Origin: Labilithrix sp.
Lineage (GTDB): Bacteria > Myxococcota > Polyangia > Polyangiales > Polyangiaceae
Reading direction: 5' to 3'
Assembly: GCA_028287035.1 (NCBI GenBank)
Contig: JAQBQL010000152.1
Location: 1 to 63,672 of the forward strand
Length of the DNA stretch: 63,672 nt
Shown here: one piece after another, positions 25,458 to 37,177 of the stretch
Numbering within the stretch: position 1 is the stretch's first letter
How the letters are laid out: each line of letters begins with the position of its first letter
Notes under the pieces: model-generated
Databases searched by the model: none
What the model was told of the DNA's origin: nothing
What the model saw: only the letters and a program-made list of their open reading frames with translations
Program-made: the position numbers and the translations under genes

Positions 25458-26477
25458 CTCCGGCGCGGGCCGGCGCGGGCGGCGCGACGACACGATCCCG
25501 ACGCCGAGCAGGATGAGCCCGCTCGCCGCCGCGGCGTTGCGCGAGATCGAGGCCCCGAGCTGCAGCCAGGCGAGGAGCCCCGCGAGGAGCGGCTGCAGGT
25601 AGATGTAGATCGACACCAGCGACGCGCTCGACCGCCCGAGCGCCCAGGCGTTCAGCGAGTACGCGAGCAGCGTCGGCACGATCACGATGTACGTCACGAA
25701 CCCGACCCCGCGCGGCGTGAGGAGCGGCAGCTGCGTGAGCAGCGGGCCCACCCCGACCGGCAGGAAGAGCAGCGCCCCGTAGGTGAACACCCAGGCGACG
25801 GTGCGCAGCGTGCCGACGCGGAGGACCACGTCGCGCGCGAGCACCACGTACGCCGCATAGCTGAGGCTGTTGCCCGCCACGAGCACTGCGCCGGCGTCGA
25901 ACGACCCGTGGCCCACCAGCGACAGCACCCCGAGCAGCGCGACCGTGACCCCGGCCGCGGTCCGCCAGGAGAAGGCCTCCTTGCGGAAGAGCACCGCGAG
26001 CGCGGCCGCGAAGACGGGGATCGTGGCCCCCAGCACCGAGGCCGAAAAGGGGGTCGTCCACCTCAGCCCCATGAGGAAGAGCGTCTGGTTCAGGGCGATG
26101 CCGCAGATGCTGAGACCGGCGAGCCGGAGGTGATCGAGGCGGCTGACCGGCAAACTTTGCGTCCCGCGCAACCGCAGCAGACCCTGGAAGAACAGGGCTC
26201 CGGCGAGCATCCGGATCATCGCGAGCGCCTCCGGGAATATTTCCTCACCGCCGCGATCACGCGGGAGCATGGCGAGCTTCGCCTCGACCGTCTGGGATGC
26301 GAACGCGATTTGCACGACCACCAGCGCAGCGTGAGTGGCCCACCCGCCGGTCGCCGGGATAGACTGACCCGCCGTCAGAGGCCGGGAAATCCCGGGACCC
26401 TCTGCGTCACCCGCCGCGCCTTCGCCGCTGGCCGGCTCTTTCTGATCGAAGTTACCGCGCAAGTTCCCGCGTCCCAC
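25437..26477 (-). CDS. EamA/DMT-family exporter
   Basis: The 346-residue protein has ten predicted helices in two EamA repeats. The first runs from about residue 50 to 190 (GIALNQTLFLMGLRWTTPFSASVLGATIPVFAAAL). The second runs from about 200 to 335 (YSLNAWALGRSSASLVSIYIYLQPLLAGLLAW). This is the classic drug/metabolite exporter layout for amino acids or small metabolites. The start is uncertain. The GTG at 26477 leaves a 45-residue hydrophilic tail and sits only 17 nt from the divergent ccmF start; a later start near 26340 would suit the family better but offers no good codon in frame. Confidence 0.82.
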   Translation of the reverse strand: MGRGNLRGNFDQKEPASGEGAAGDAEGPGISRPLTAGQSIPATGGWATHAALVVVQIAFASQTVEAKLAMLPRDRGGEEIFPEALAMIRMLAGALFFQGLLRLRGTQSLPVSRLDHLRLAGLSICGIALNQTLFLMGLRWTTPFSASVLGATIPVFAAALAVLFRKEAFSWRTAAGVTVALLGVLSLVGHGSFDAGAVLVAGNSLSYAAYVVLARDVVLRVGTLRTVAWVFTYGALLFLPVGVGPLLTQLPLLTPRGVGFVTYIVIVPTLLAYSLNAWALGRSSASLVSIYIYLQPLLAGLLAWLQLGASISRNAAAASGLILLGVGIVSSRRPRRPAPESAQETG

Positions 26478-26494
26478 TCTCCGAGGCCTCTCCC

Positions 26495-29443
26495 ATGTCC
26501 AGTCTGACCAACCTCATCGCGAAGTACGTCGCCGGCGACTTCCCGTCGTTCGGGCTGCTGCTGATTCTCGCGGTGATGGTGGCTGCAAGTTACACGTTCG
26601 CGGTCTCGCTCAGCGCGGGTTCCACCGGGCGCATGAAGACGCTGCTGGCCGCCCGCTTCGGCGCGTACGGCACGGTCGCCCTCATCGCGACCGCGGTGCT
26701 CTGCCTCGCCTACGCGTTCGTGAGCCACGACTTCCGGCTGCGCTACGTCGCGCACTACTCGGATCGCGGCATGTCGACGATCTACCTGCTGACCGCGCTG
26801 TGGGGAGGGCAGGACGGGTCCATCCTCTGGTGGCTCTTCCTCCTCAGCATCTACATAGGCGTGTGCGTGTTCTCGCTCGGGCGAAAGCACCTCGAATTGC
26901 AGCCCTACGTCATCGCCACGCTGATGGCGATCGTCCTGTTCTTCTGCGTGCTCATGGCGTTCGCGGCGAATCCGTTCGCAACGGGGGTGGCCGGCGCGCG
27001 GCCCGACGGAGAAGGGCTGAACCCGCTCCTCCAGAACTTCTACATGATCATCCATCCGCCGAGCCTCTACGTGGGCTTCGTCGGGTGCTCGGTCCCGTTC
27101 GCCTTCGCGGTCGCGGCGCTCGTCACCGGCCGGCTCGACACCGAGTGGATCCAGGCGAGCCGCAAGTTCGCGCTGTTCGCCCTCATGTTCCTCGCCATCG
27201 GCAACACGCTGGGCATGCTCTGGGCGTACGAGGAGCTCGGGTGGGGCGGCTACTGGGCGTGGGACCCGGTCGAGAACGCGGCCATCATGCCGCTCTTCAC
27301 GCTCGCCGCGTTCGTGCACTCCGTGATGATCCAGGAGCGCCGCGGGATGCTGAAGGTGTGGAACGTGTTCCTCATCTGCCTCACGTTCTTCATGACGATC
27401 TTCGGCACGTTCCTGACGCGCTCGGGCGTCATCGCGAGCGTCCACTCGTTCGCGCAGTCGTCGATCGGCGACTACTTCCTCTACTTCCTCGTCCTCGTGG
27501 CGGCGTTCTGCTTCACGATGATCCTCTACCGGTGGCCGGAGCTCCGCGATCTCGAGCCGACGCCGCAGCTGCGCGGCGCCGCGATCACGACGGGCTGGGT
27601 CACGATGAGCGGGCTCGTCCTCTCGTGGGTCATCGCCAGCAAGCTCGCCGGTACGCCGGTCGACGCGCTGAGCGGCGCGAATGCCGAGCAGATCGCGCAG
27701 TCGACGGTGAAGCACTCGATGATCCAGATCGCGGCCTTCAGCGCGCTGGCGGGGGCGGCGGTATTCGCGGCGCTGGAGCTCGTCTTCCGCCGCATGGTGA
27801 AGGGTCTCAAGCTGAAGACGTCGCGTCCCCGGTTCGAGTCCGTGTTCTCGCGCGAGTTCACGTTCCTCCTCAACAACTGGGGCCTCCTCACGGTCATGTT
27901 CTTCGTGCTCGTGTTCACCACATTCCCGATGGTGAGCGAGGCGTTCTGGAAGGAGAAGGTCACGGTCGGTCCGCCGATCTACAACACGTTCCTCCAGCCG
28001 CTCGGGCTCGGCGTGTTCTTCCTGATGGGCGTCGGCACGCTGTTCGGCTGGAAGAAGTCGAGCGAGGACCAGCTCAAGAAGAACTTCAAGATCCCGGTCG
28101 GCCTCGGCCTCCTGGCGGTCGCCGTGCACCTGCTGCTCGGCAAGACGCTCGGCTTCGCCGCCATCGTGTGGTCGCCGCCAGTGTACGGCGGGCTGATGGG
28201 CAAGGCGCTCCAGGCGTTCAACGCCGTCACGCCGGTGCTCGGCTTCTCGCTCGCGATCTTCAACATCGCGGTCATCGTCCAGGAGTTCTCGCTGCTCTAC
28301 CGCGCCCGCACGCGGAGCGGCGCCGAGAAGACCCCGAAGATCCTCTGGTACCTCGGCTTCGTCCCCGGGTTCCTGTACTCGCAGTTCTCGCTGCCCCCCA
28401 CGTCGCGCCGCCGCTACGGCGGGTACATCGTGCACATGGGCATCGTCCTGATGTTCATCGGCTTCACCGGGAAGTCGTGGACGGTCGACCGCGAGACGAC
28501 GATGAAGCCCGGCGAGACCTACCAGGTCGAGCGCCTCACCGTGCAGTACGTCGGGCCGCGCATGGAGGTCGACAACACGAAGCGCATGGTCTTCGCCGAC
28601 GTGCGCGTGCTCGAGAACGGCAAGGAGCTCGGAAAGCTCTCGCCCGCCAAGTTCATCTTCAAGAAGATGCCGGAGTCGCCGACCACCGAGGTCGCGATGA
28701 TGCACACGCTGCGTGACGACCTCTACCTCGTGGTGGGCACGATCAACCCCGAGACGAAGGTGGCGTCGCTGCAGATCCACCTGAATCCGCTGGTCAGCTG
28801 GATCTGGTTCGGCTGCATGATCATCATCTGCGGCAGCTTCCTCTGCATGTGGCCGGAGCTCGAGCCGAACGAGTCGCGGGTCTGGCAGGTAGCGCGCGGC
28901 GCGGGCGCGGTGACCGCGAGCATCACGATCGGCATCTGCCTGGCGCTCCTGCCCGTACCTGCGTTCGCGCAGTCGAAGGCAACGCAGCAATCCGGCAGCG
29001 TCCACATGGAGAACGACGCGGAGAAGCAGCTCTTCGGGCAGCTCCGCTGCATGTGCGGGACGTGTCCACGCGAGCTCCTGTCGTCGTGCCTCTGCGACGA
29101 CGGCTACGCGGGCGCCACGCAGACCCGCGCCCGGCTCCGTGAACGCCTCGCGCGCGGTGACTCGCCCGAGAAGATCATCGACGACTACGTGACCGAGTTC
29201 GGCAGCGGCTCGCTGGCGATCCCGCCGAACCGCGGCGTCATGCGCTCCATCTATGCGGTCCCCATCGTCGCCCTCGTGGGCACGGGGATGGGTCTCGCCG
29301 TGTTTCTCCGTCGGTGGCGCTCGAACGCCGATGCCGGGCCGGCGATCGGACCCCGTGGTGCGGCGCCCGGGGAGCCCCCGACCGCAAAACGCGACGCCTA
29401 CGACGACCAGATCGACGCGGAGCTGAAGGACCTCGATGGCTGA
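26495..29443 (+). CDS. CcmF-CcmH fusion, cytochrome c haem lyase
   Basis: The 982-residue membrane protein is CcmF over most of its length (1-800). It has some 14 helices, the WWD haem-binding signature WGGYWAWDPVENA and conserved His residues in IIHPPSLY and FVHSVMI. The C-terminal 150 residues are a CcmH/CycL domain with a Cys-rich motif LRCMCGTC (Cys852, Cys854, Cys857) then SSCLC, the helical DSPEKIIDDYVTEFG and a final membrane helix. CcmF joins haem to apocytochrome c, and CcmH reduces and holds the CxxCH thiols. Fusing them places both steps in one chain. The ATG at 26495 has GAGG 8 nt upstream. It heads an operon with the next two genes. Confidence 0.92.
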   Translation: MSSLTNLIAKYVAGDFPSFGLLLILAVMVAASYTFAVSLSAGSTGRMKTLLAARFGAYGTVALIATAVLCLAYAFVSHDFRLRYVAHYSDRGMSTIYLLTALWGGQDGSILWWLFLLSIYIGVCVFSLGRKHLELQPYVIATLMAIVLFFCVLMAFAANPFATGVAGARPDGEGLNPLLQNFYMIIHPPSLYVGFVGCSVPFAFAVAALVTGRLDTEWIQASRKFALFALMFLAIGNTLGMLWAYEELGWGGYWAWDPVENAAIMPLFTLAAFVHSVMIQERRGMLKVWNVFLICLTFFMTIFGTFLTRSGVIASVHSFAQSSIGDYFLYFLVLVAAFCFTMILYRWPELRDLEPTPQLRGAAITTGWVTMSGLVLSWVIASKLAGTPVDALSGANAEQIAQSTVKHSMIQIAAFSALAGAAVFAALELVFRRMVKGLKLKTSRPRFESVFSREFTFLLNNWGLLTVMFFVLVFTTFPMVSEAFWKEKVTVGPPIYNTFLQPLGLGVFFLMGVGTLFGWKKSSEDQLKKNFKIPVGLGLLAVAVHLLLGKTLGFAAIVWSPPVYGGLMGKALQAFNAVTPVLGFSLAIFNIAVIVQEFSLLYRARTRSGAEKTPKILWYLGFVPGFLYSQFSLPPTSRRRYGGYIVHMGIVLMFIGFTGKSWTVDRETTMKPGETYQVERLTVQYVGPRMEVDNTKRMVFADVRVLENGKELGKLSPAKFIFKKMPESPTTEVAMMHTLRDDLYLVVGTINPETKVASLQIHLNPLVSWIWFGCMIIICGSFLCMWPELEPNESRVWQVARGAGAVTASITIGICLALLPVPAFAQSKATQQSGSVHMENDAEKQLFGQLRCMCGTCPRELLSSCLCDDGYAGATQTRARLRERLARGDSPEKIIDDYVTEFGSGSLAIPPNRGVMRSIYAVPIVALVGTGMGLAVFLRRWRSNADAGPAIGPRGAAPGEPPTAKRDAYDDQIDAELKDLDG

Positions 29444-30218
29444 GCGCGCAGACAGTGTTGACGGAGTCGAAGGCGTGGAAGCCGCCGGCGCCGACCAGGC
29501 CGAGGGCGTCGATCGCGACGTGAAGGCGGACCTCGACGAGCGCCGCATCGCGAAGTACGTCGCGTACGGCCTGCCGTTCGTCACGTTCTGGACGGCCGTG
29601 GCGTTCGCCCTCTTCATCGGCCCCGCGATGGCGATCCTGGTGCTCGCGGCGGGCGTGCTGCTCGGCGTGATCTCCCTCTTCTGGGCAAGCCTCCGCGTGC
29701 TCAGCGGGGACGCGCCCCTGCCCGAGGAGCTCGCGCTCCTGGACGTGGGAGCGCACGGCGTCGACCAGCTCGCGACCCGCAAGCTGATGCTGGTGCGCTC
29801 GCTCAAGGATCTCGAGGCCGAGCGGGCCCTCGGCAAGCTCGACGACGACGACTTCGAGCAGCTCTCGCAGAACTACCGGAACGAGCTGAAGGACGTCCTC
29901 CGGCGCATCGACGCGTCGCTCGAGCCGCATCGCGAGAAGGCGGAGCGAGCCGCGCGCGAGTACCTGGCGAGGAGCGGCCTCGCGTCGGCCGGCGCGAGCG
30001 ATGCCGCTCCGGTCGTCCGCACGCAGCCGGCGGACGCGCCGACCCGCCCGATGTCGCGCGAGGAGACCGCGCAGATGGTGAACGAAGCGGCGCGGCTGGG
30101 GTGTCCGAAGTGCGCCACCTCGAACGAGCCGGATGCTGCATTCTGCAAGAAGTGCGGGACGTCGCTGGCGGCCGTCGCCGGTGGCGCGCCCACGAAGGAG
30201 TCGACCCATGAGGCGTGA
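29436..30218 (+). CDS. CcmI-like membrane protein with C-terminal zinc ribbon
   Basis: The 260-residue protein has two closely spaced membrane helices (about 45-90). A helical segment (LVRSLKDLEAERALGKLDDD) recalls the N-terminal part of CcmI/CycH proteins, in which a hairpin is followed by a coiled region. The C-terminus has a zinc ribbon formed by CPKC and CKKC (about residues 223-244). It overlaps the ccmFH stop by 8 nt and the next gene by 11 nt, and AAGGA precedes the ATG, so it belongs to the cytochrome c maturation operon. A role in delivering apocytochrome is inferred from context only. Confidence 0.72.
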   Translation: MAERADSVDGVEGVEAAGADQAEGVDRDVKADLDERRIAKYVAYGLPFVTFWTAVAFALFIGPAMAILVLAAGVLLGVISLFWASLRVLSGDAPLPEELALLDVGAHGVDQLATRKLMLVRSLKDLEAERALGKLDDDDFEQLSQNYRNELKDVLRRIDASLEPHREKAERAAREYLARSGLASAGASDAAPVVRTQPADAPTRPMSREETAQMVNEAARLGCPKCATSNEPDAAFCKKCGTSLAAVAGGAPTKESTHEA

Positions 30219-31590
30219 AATCGGTGTGCTCGCCGCGGTGGCCACGCTGCTCTCGGGCCACCTCGCGCTCGCGCAGCAGCCCCGCGCCGCAGGGCCGGTC
30301 GACCCCAGCGCTCCCCTTCCCGCCGGCCATCCCGCGATGCCCGGGCCCGCCGAGGCGCAGGGCGACGAGGACGACGGCGACGCTCCGAACGCGCACGGCA
30401 GCGGCGCGGACGGCCCGCATGCCGGCGTGTCGACCGGTGGGGGCAGCGCCGGCGGCACCGCCGACGCGCCCGAGGACCTCGTCACCGACGACCCGACCGC
30501 GCCCGCCGGATCGATCGTCATGCAGGCCGTCGACCCGACCGGAAGGCCGCTCGGGCGAACCGAGGTGACGCTCGGCATCCTCTACAACTCGGTCGCCAAG
30601 GGCGAGAGCAAGAAGCGCATCACGCAGATGACCGACGACGGCGGCGTCGCGCGCTTCAGCAAGCTAGATACGGGCAGCGGCGTCGCGTACCGGCCCATGA
30701 TCCTGAAGGACGGCGGCACGTTCGCCGCGACGCCGTTCGCGCTCGGGGCGACCGGCGGCAAGCGCGTGCAGGTGCACGTCTACCCGGTCACGAGCGACGT
30801 CGAGCAGACGATGATCGTCTCGCAGGCGATGCTCTACGCCGAGCTGAAGGACGATCGCATCCAGATCCAGCAGGCGCTCCGCATCTACAATTTCGGGAAG
30901 AACGCGTGGGTCCCGAAGGACGCGCTCGTCGCCCTTCCCGAGGGCTGGACTGCCTTTGCCACGCAGCAGGGCATGACCGACGTGGCCGCCGAGGCGGTCG
31001 ACAAGAAGGGCGTCTCGCTGCATGGGACGTTCACGCCCGGTCAGCACGTCGTCGAGTTCCGCTGGCAGCTGCCGTACTCCGGCGAGGCCGAGATCAAGTT
31101 CGACGTCGGGATGCCCCCGCATCTCGCGGCGGCGCGGGTGATCGCACCGTCGTCGCGCAACATGACGATGGACGTCGAGGGCTTCGACAAGCCTCGCCCG
31201 ACCTCCGACGGACAGGGCCAGCGCGCGCTCGTCACCGAGAAGCAGGTGCGCCGCGAGGACCCGCCGGTGAAGAGCGTGAAGGTCACGATCGGCGGCTTGC
31301 CGACCGAGGGCCCCGGCAAGCTCGTCGCCTCGCTGCTCGCCTTCAGCGGCCTCGTGGCGGGCCTCGTGCTCGGCAGCCGCCGGGCGCAGGCGCGGGACAC
31401 GAAGCGTGAGCGAGAGCAGCTCCTCGCGCAGCTGGAGGCCCTCGAGCTGGCGCACCGCGACGGCTCGGTCGGCCCGAAGACCTACGAGCGGGGGCGCCGC
31501 GAGCTCCTGGACGAGATCGCCCGGACCTTCGCCGAGGACGCTCCCGCCACAGTCGCCAAGCCCGCGAAATCGAAGCGTAAAGCCGCGTAG
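30208..31590 (+). CDS. Secreted, C-terminally anchored protein in the ccm operon
   Basis: The 460-residue protein has a signal peptide (cleaved near ALAQQ) and a long acidic/Gly/His linker (to about residue 95). A carboxypeptidase-regulatory-like beta domain (about 100-200) is followed by a second beta region (about 210-345). One membrane helix lies near residues 378-395 (LVASLLAFSGLVAGLVLG), and a cytosolic coiled tail has LAQLEALELAHRDGSVG...YERGRREL. The tail pattern (short helix pair after a membrane helix) is also found in CcmI-like proteins. GAAGGAG lies 8 nt before the ATG and the start overlaps the zinc-ribbon gene. No firm function. Confidence 0.68.
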   Translation: MRREIGVLAAVATLLSGHLALAQQPRAAGPVDPSAPLPAGHPAMPGPAEAQGDEDDGDAPNAHGSGADGPHAGVSTGGGSAGGTADAPEDLVTDDPTAPAGSIVMQAVDPTGRPLGRTEVTLGILYNSVAKGESKKRITQMTDDGGVARFSKLDTGSGVAYRPMILKDGGTFAATPFALGATGGKRVQVHVYPVTSDVEQTMIVSQAMLYAELKDDRIQIQQALRIYNFGKNAWVPKDALVALPEGWTAFATQQGMTDVAAEAVDKKGVSLHGTFTPGQHVVEFRWQLPYSGEAEIKFDVGMPPHLAAARVIAPSSRNMTMDVEGFDKPRPTSDGQGQRALVTEKQVRREDPPVKSVKVTIGGLPTEGPGKLVASLLAFSGLVAGLVLGSRRAQARDTKREREQLLAQLEALELAHRDGSVGPKTYERGRRELLDEIARTFAEDAPATVAKPAKSKRKAA

Positions 31591-31929
31591 TGGCAGCTTT
31601 GCGCGGCCCCCTGGGGACAAAGTGCCACAAACCCATGGGGACTCGGGGGTGTGGAGACTGTGGAGTAGGGGTAGGACAATTCCGCCCACGGACCGACCGG
31701 AGGTTTCCCCGATCACCGTCCCCAGCGCGAGTGTGTCCCAACCCTACGTGCTGATGAGGGTTCTGGAGTTCTCCCCGTCCTCCACAGGCTCTAGCTACTA
31801 CGACCTTTGTCTTAATTAACCCTCTCCACTCCATCAGACCGGAGTCTCGCATGGTCCGGTGAGGTCACCCGCGGCGAGCCGCGGCCCTTGACCCCGGCCG
31901 AAAGGCCAGGCACTTGCCGTATCCAAGCC
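31591..31929. other. 339-nt AT-richer spacer upstream of dnaN, weak candidate for a DnaA-binding region
   Basis: This is the longest gene-free stretch in the window and holds no open frame I trust. Three 9-mers match the DnaA box TTATCCACA at 7 of 9 positions: 31650-31658 and 31659-31667 in reverse orientation, and 31778-31786 forward. An AT-rich patch (TTGTCTTAATTAAC) follows at 31807-31820, with a small GGCC-GAAA-GGCC hairpin at 31896-31907. These are what an origin would have, but all boxes are imperfect. dnaA is not here, and the genes to the left read toward this spacer, so an origin call is weak. It may simply be a long promoter region for dnaN. Confidence 0.3.
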
Positions 31930-33078
31930 ATGGAGCTCACGGTCGCCAAGAGGGATTTGCTGAAGATCGTCGCCCGCATGCAGGGCGTGGCGGAGCGCAA
32001 GAGCACGATGCCGGTGCTCGCGAACGTGCTGCTGGCGGTCGACGGTCCGAACACGCTGCGCCTCGCCGCGACGGACCTGTACCTGTCGCTGCTCGGCCGC
32101 GTGAACGCCGACGTGACCAAGCCAGGCAGCGTCGCCGTGTCGGCGAAGGACCTGTTCGAGCGGGTCAAGATGATGCCCGACGGCCCCATCGTGATCGCCA
32201 CGCAGGACAACGCGACGACGACGCTGAAGGCGCAGGGCAGCGCGCGCCGGTACACGCTCCGCGGCATGCCGGGCGACGACTTCCCGCCGCTGCCGCAGCC
32301 GGCCGAGGGCTCGCCGACGCTGGCGCTCGACGTCGAGGTGCTGTCCGAGCTGATCCAGAAGACCCACTTCTCGATCTCGACCGACGAGACGCGTGCGCAC
32401 CTGAACTCCGCGCTGTTCGAGTGGGACGGCGACACGGTTCGCATGGTCACCACGGACGGTCACCGGCTCTCGAAGGTCGACGTGAAGGTCAGCGGTCGTC
32501 AGGCGTCGGCGACGATGCTCATCCCGCTCAAGGCGATCCACGAGCTCCGTCGCCTGTGCGACGAGATGCAGTCCGAGGCGGGCTCCGGCAAGAAGGCCGA
32601 GCTGCTGATCACGCAGAGCGGCTCGAGCGCGTTCTTCCAGGGCGCCGGCATGACGTTCAGCGTGAAGCTCGTCGACGCGCAGTTCCCGCCGTACTCGCAG
32701 GTCATCCCGGCGAGCAGCGACAAGATCGTGCGCGCGCCGCGGACCGCGTTCTCCGACTCGCTGAAGGCGGTCTCGGTCGCCGCCAGCGAGCGTACCGGCG
32801 GCGTGAAGCTCTCGCTCACCAAGGGCTCGATGCGCATCACCAGCGAGTCGCCCGAGAGCGGCGACGGCTTCGACGAGATCCCCGTCGAGTACGCGGGCCC
32901 GAACATGAGCATCGGCTTCAACGCGAAGTACTTCCTCGACGTGCTCGCCTCGATCTCCGACGACGAGATCGCGATCTCGCTTTCCGGCGAGCTCGATCCG
33001 GCGGTCCTGCGCCCCGCAGGAGCCTCGGTGAGCGCCGAGCGCGAGTTCCTCGCGGTCGTCATGCCGATGCGCATCTGA
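31930..33078 (+). CDS. dnaN: DNA polymerase III beta sliding clamp
   Basis: The 382-residue protein has the three-domain clamp layout. It opens MELTVAKRDLLKIVARM and contains VVTTDGHRLS-like MVTTDGHRLSKVD. It ends with the conserved VVMPMRI (normally the LVMPM(R/K) peptide that closes the ring). It tethers polymerases to DNA and binds many partners through its hydrophobic pocket. Another start 14 codons upstream (TTG) is rejected because the MELTV opening matches the family. recF and gyrB follow on the same strand, a common arrangement, though dnaA is missing next door. Confidence 0.96.
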   Translation: MELTVAKRDLLKIVARMQGVAERKSTMPVLANVLLAVDGPNTLRLAATDLYLSLLGRVNADVTKPGSVAVSAKDLFERVKMMPDGPIVIATQDNATTTLKAQGSARRYTLRGMPGDDFPPLPQPAEGSPTLALDVEVLSELIQKTHFSISTDETRAHLNSALFEWDGDTVRMVTTDGHRLSKVDVKVSGRQASATMLIPLKAIHELRRLCDEMQSEAGSGKKAELLITQSGSSAFFQGAGMTFSVKLVDAQFPPYSQVIPASSDKIVRAPRTAFSDSLKAVSVAASERTGGVKLSLTKGSMRITSESPESGDGFDEIPVEYAGPNMSIGFNAKYFLDVLASISDDEIAISLSGELDPAVLRPAGASVSAEREFLAVVMPMRI

Positions 33079-33100
33079 GCGGCCCGGGCGACCGCCGCGC

Positions 33101-34207
<1,107 letters not shown>

Positions 34208-34244
34208 CTACGCGAAATCCTGGATGGACTCCTGGGCTTTCGGC

Positions 34245-34273
34245 TTGCGAGCGAGGGGCTCCGGACCTATACT
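34245..34273 (+). promoter_or_regulatory. gyrB promoter, near-consensus sigma-70
   Basis: TTGCGA (34245-34250), exactly 17 nt, then TATACT (34268-34273). This is the best conventional promoter in the window. It predicts an 80-nt leader before the ATG at 34362, unlike the many leaderless-looking genes. The leader contains three direct repeats of AAACGG (starting at 34320, 34334 and 34347). Confidence 0.65.
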
Positions 34274-34331
34274 TCCGTTCCCCCTGCAAGCGTCTCGCTC
34301 AATCGCGGGATCAATGGGGAAACGGCGCTGA

Positions 34332-36935
<2,604 letters not shown>

Positions 36936-36955
36936 CGGCGGCTCTTTCCAAGCGA

Positions 36956-37116
36956 GAGATCGCCAAGGCGCCAAGGCGCCAAGACGCCACGAGTGGGGGT
37001 GGGTCATAGAGACCTGACAGGTCACGTCGACCGGCCGCCGGTCGCCGCGACCTGTCAGACCGACGCGAGCCAACCCCCAACTGGCGCCTTGGCGTCTTGG
37101 CGTCTTGGCGCCTCTC
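36956..37116. repeat. Large imperfect inverted-repeat element between gyrB and clpB
   Basis: Two arms of about 75-80 nt are inverted copies centred on CCG at 37035-37037. The centre pairs strongly: positions 37014-37034 with 37038-37058 have 19 of 21 matches. The outer arms each carry 3-4 tandem copies of an 8-nt unit CGCCAAGR (from 36961) or its complement (to 37110). The RNA would form a very long hairpin and could terminate the gyrB transcript. The structure also resembles small dispersed palindromic elements (REP- or MITE-like). Only this copy is in the window. Confidence 0.75.
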
Positions 37117-37143
37117 CCCGGCGTCTCGATCGGAGAGGCCCCG

Positions 37144-37171
37144 TTGCAGGGGGCATGCCCATGCTTAATGT
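37144..37171 (+). promoter_or_regulatory. clpB promoter, probably leaderless
   Basis: TTGCAG (37144-37149), a 16-nt spacer and TAATGT (37166-37171). The ATG at 37178 follows after 6 nt and has no Shine-Dalgarno. I see no sigma-32-type element. Confidence 0.45.
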
Positions 37172-37177
37172 GCCGGC

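Noticed and set aside
31591..31929. A firm oriC call
   Set aside because: DnaA boxes are all imperfect, dnaA is absent and gene orientation to the left does not fit; kept only as a weak candidate.
36961..36989. CRISPR-like array from the CGCCAAGR repeats
   Set aside because: Units are 8 nt, directly adjacent with no spacers, and part of an inverted repeat.
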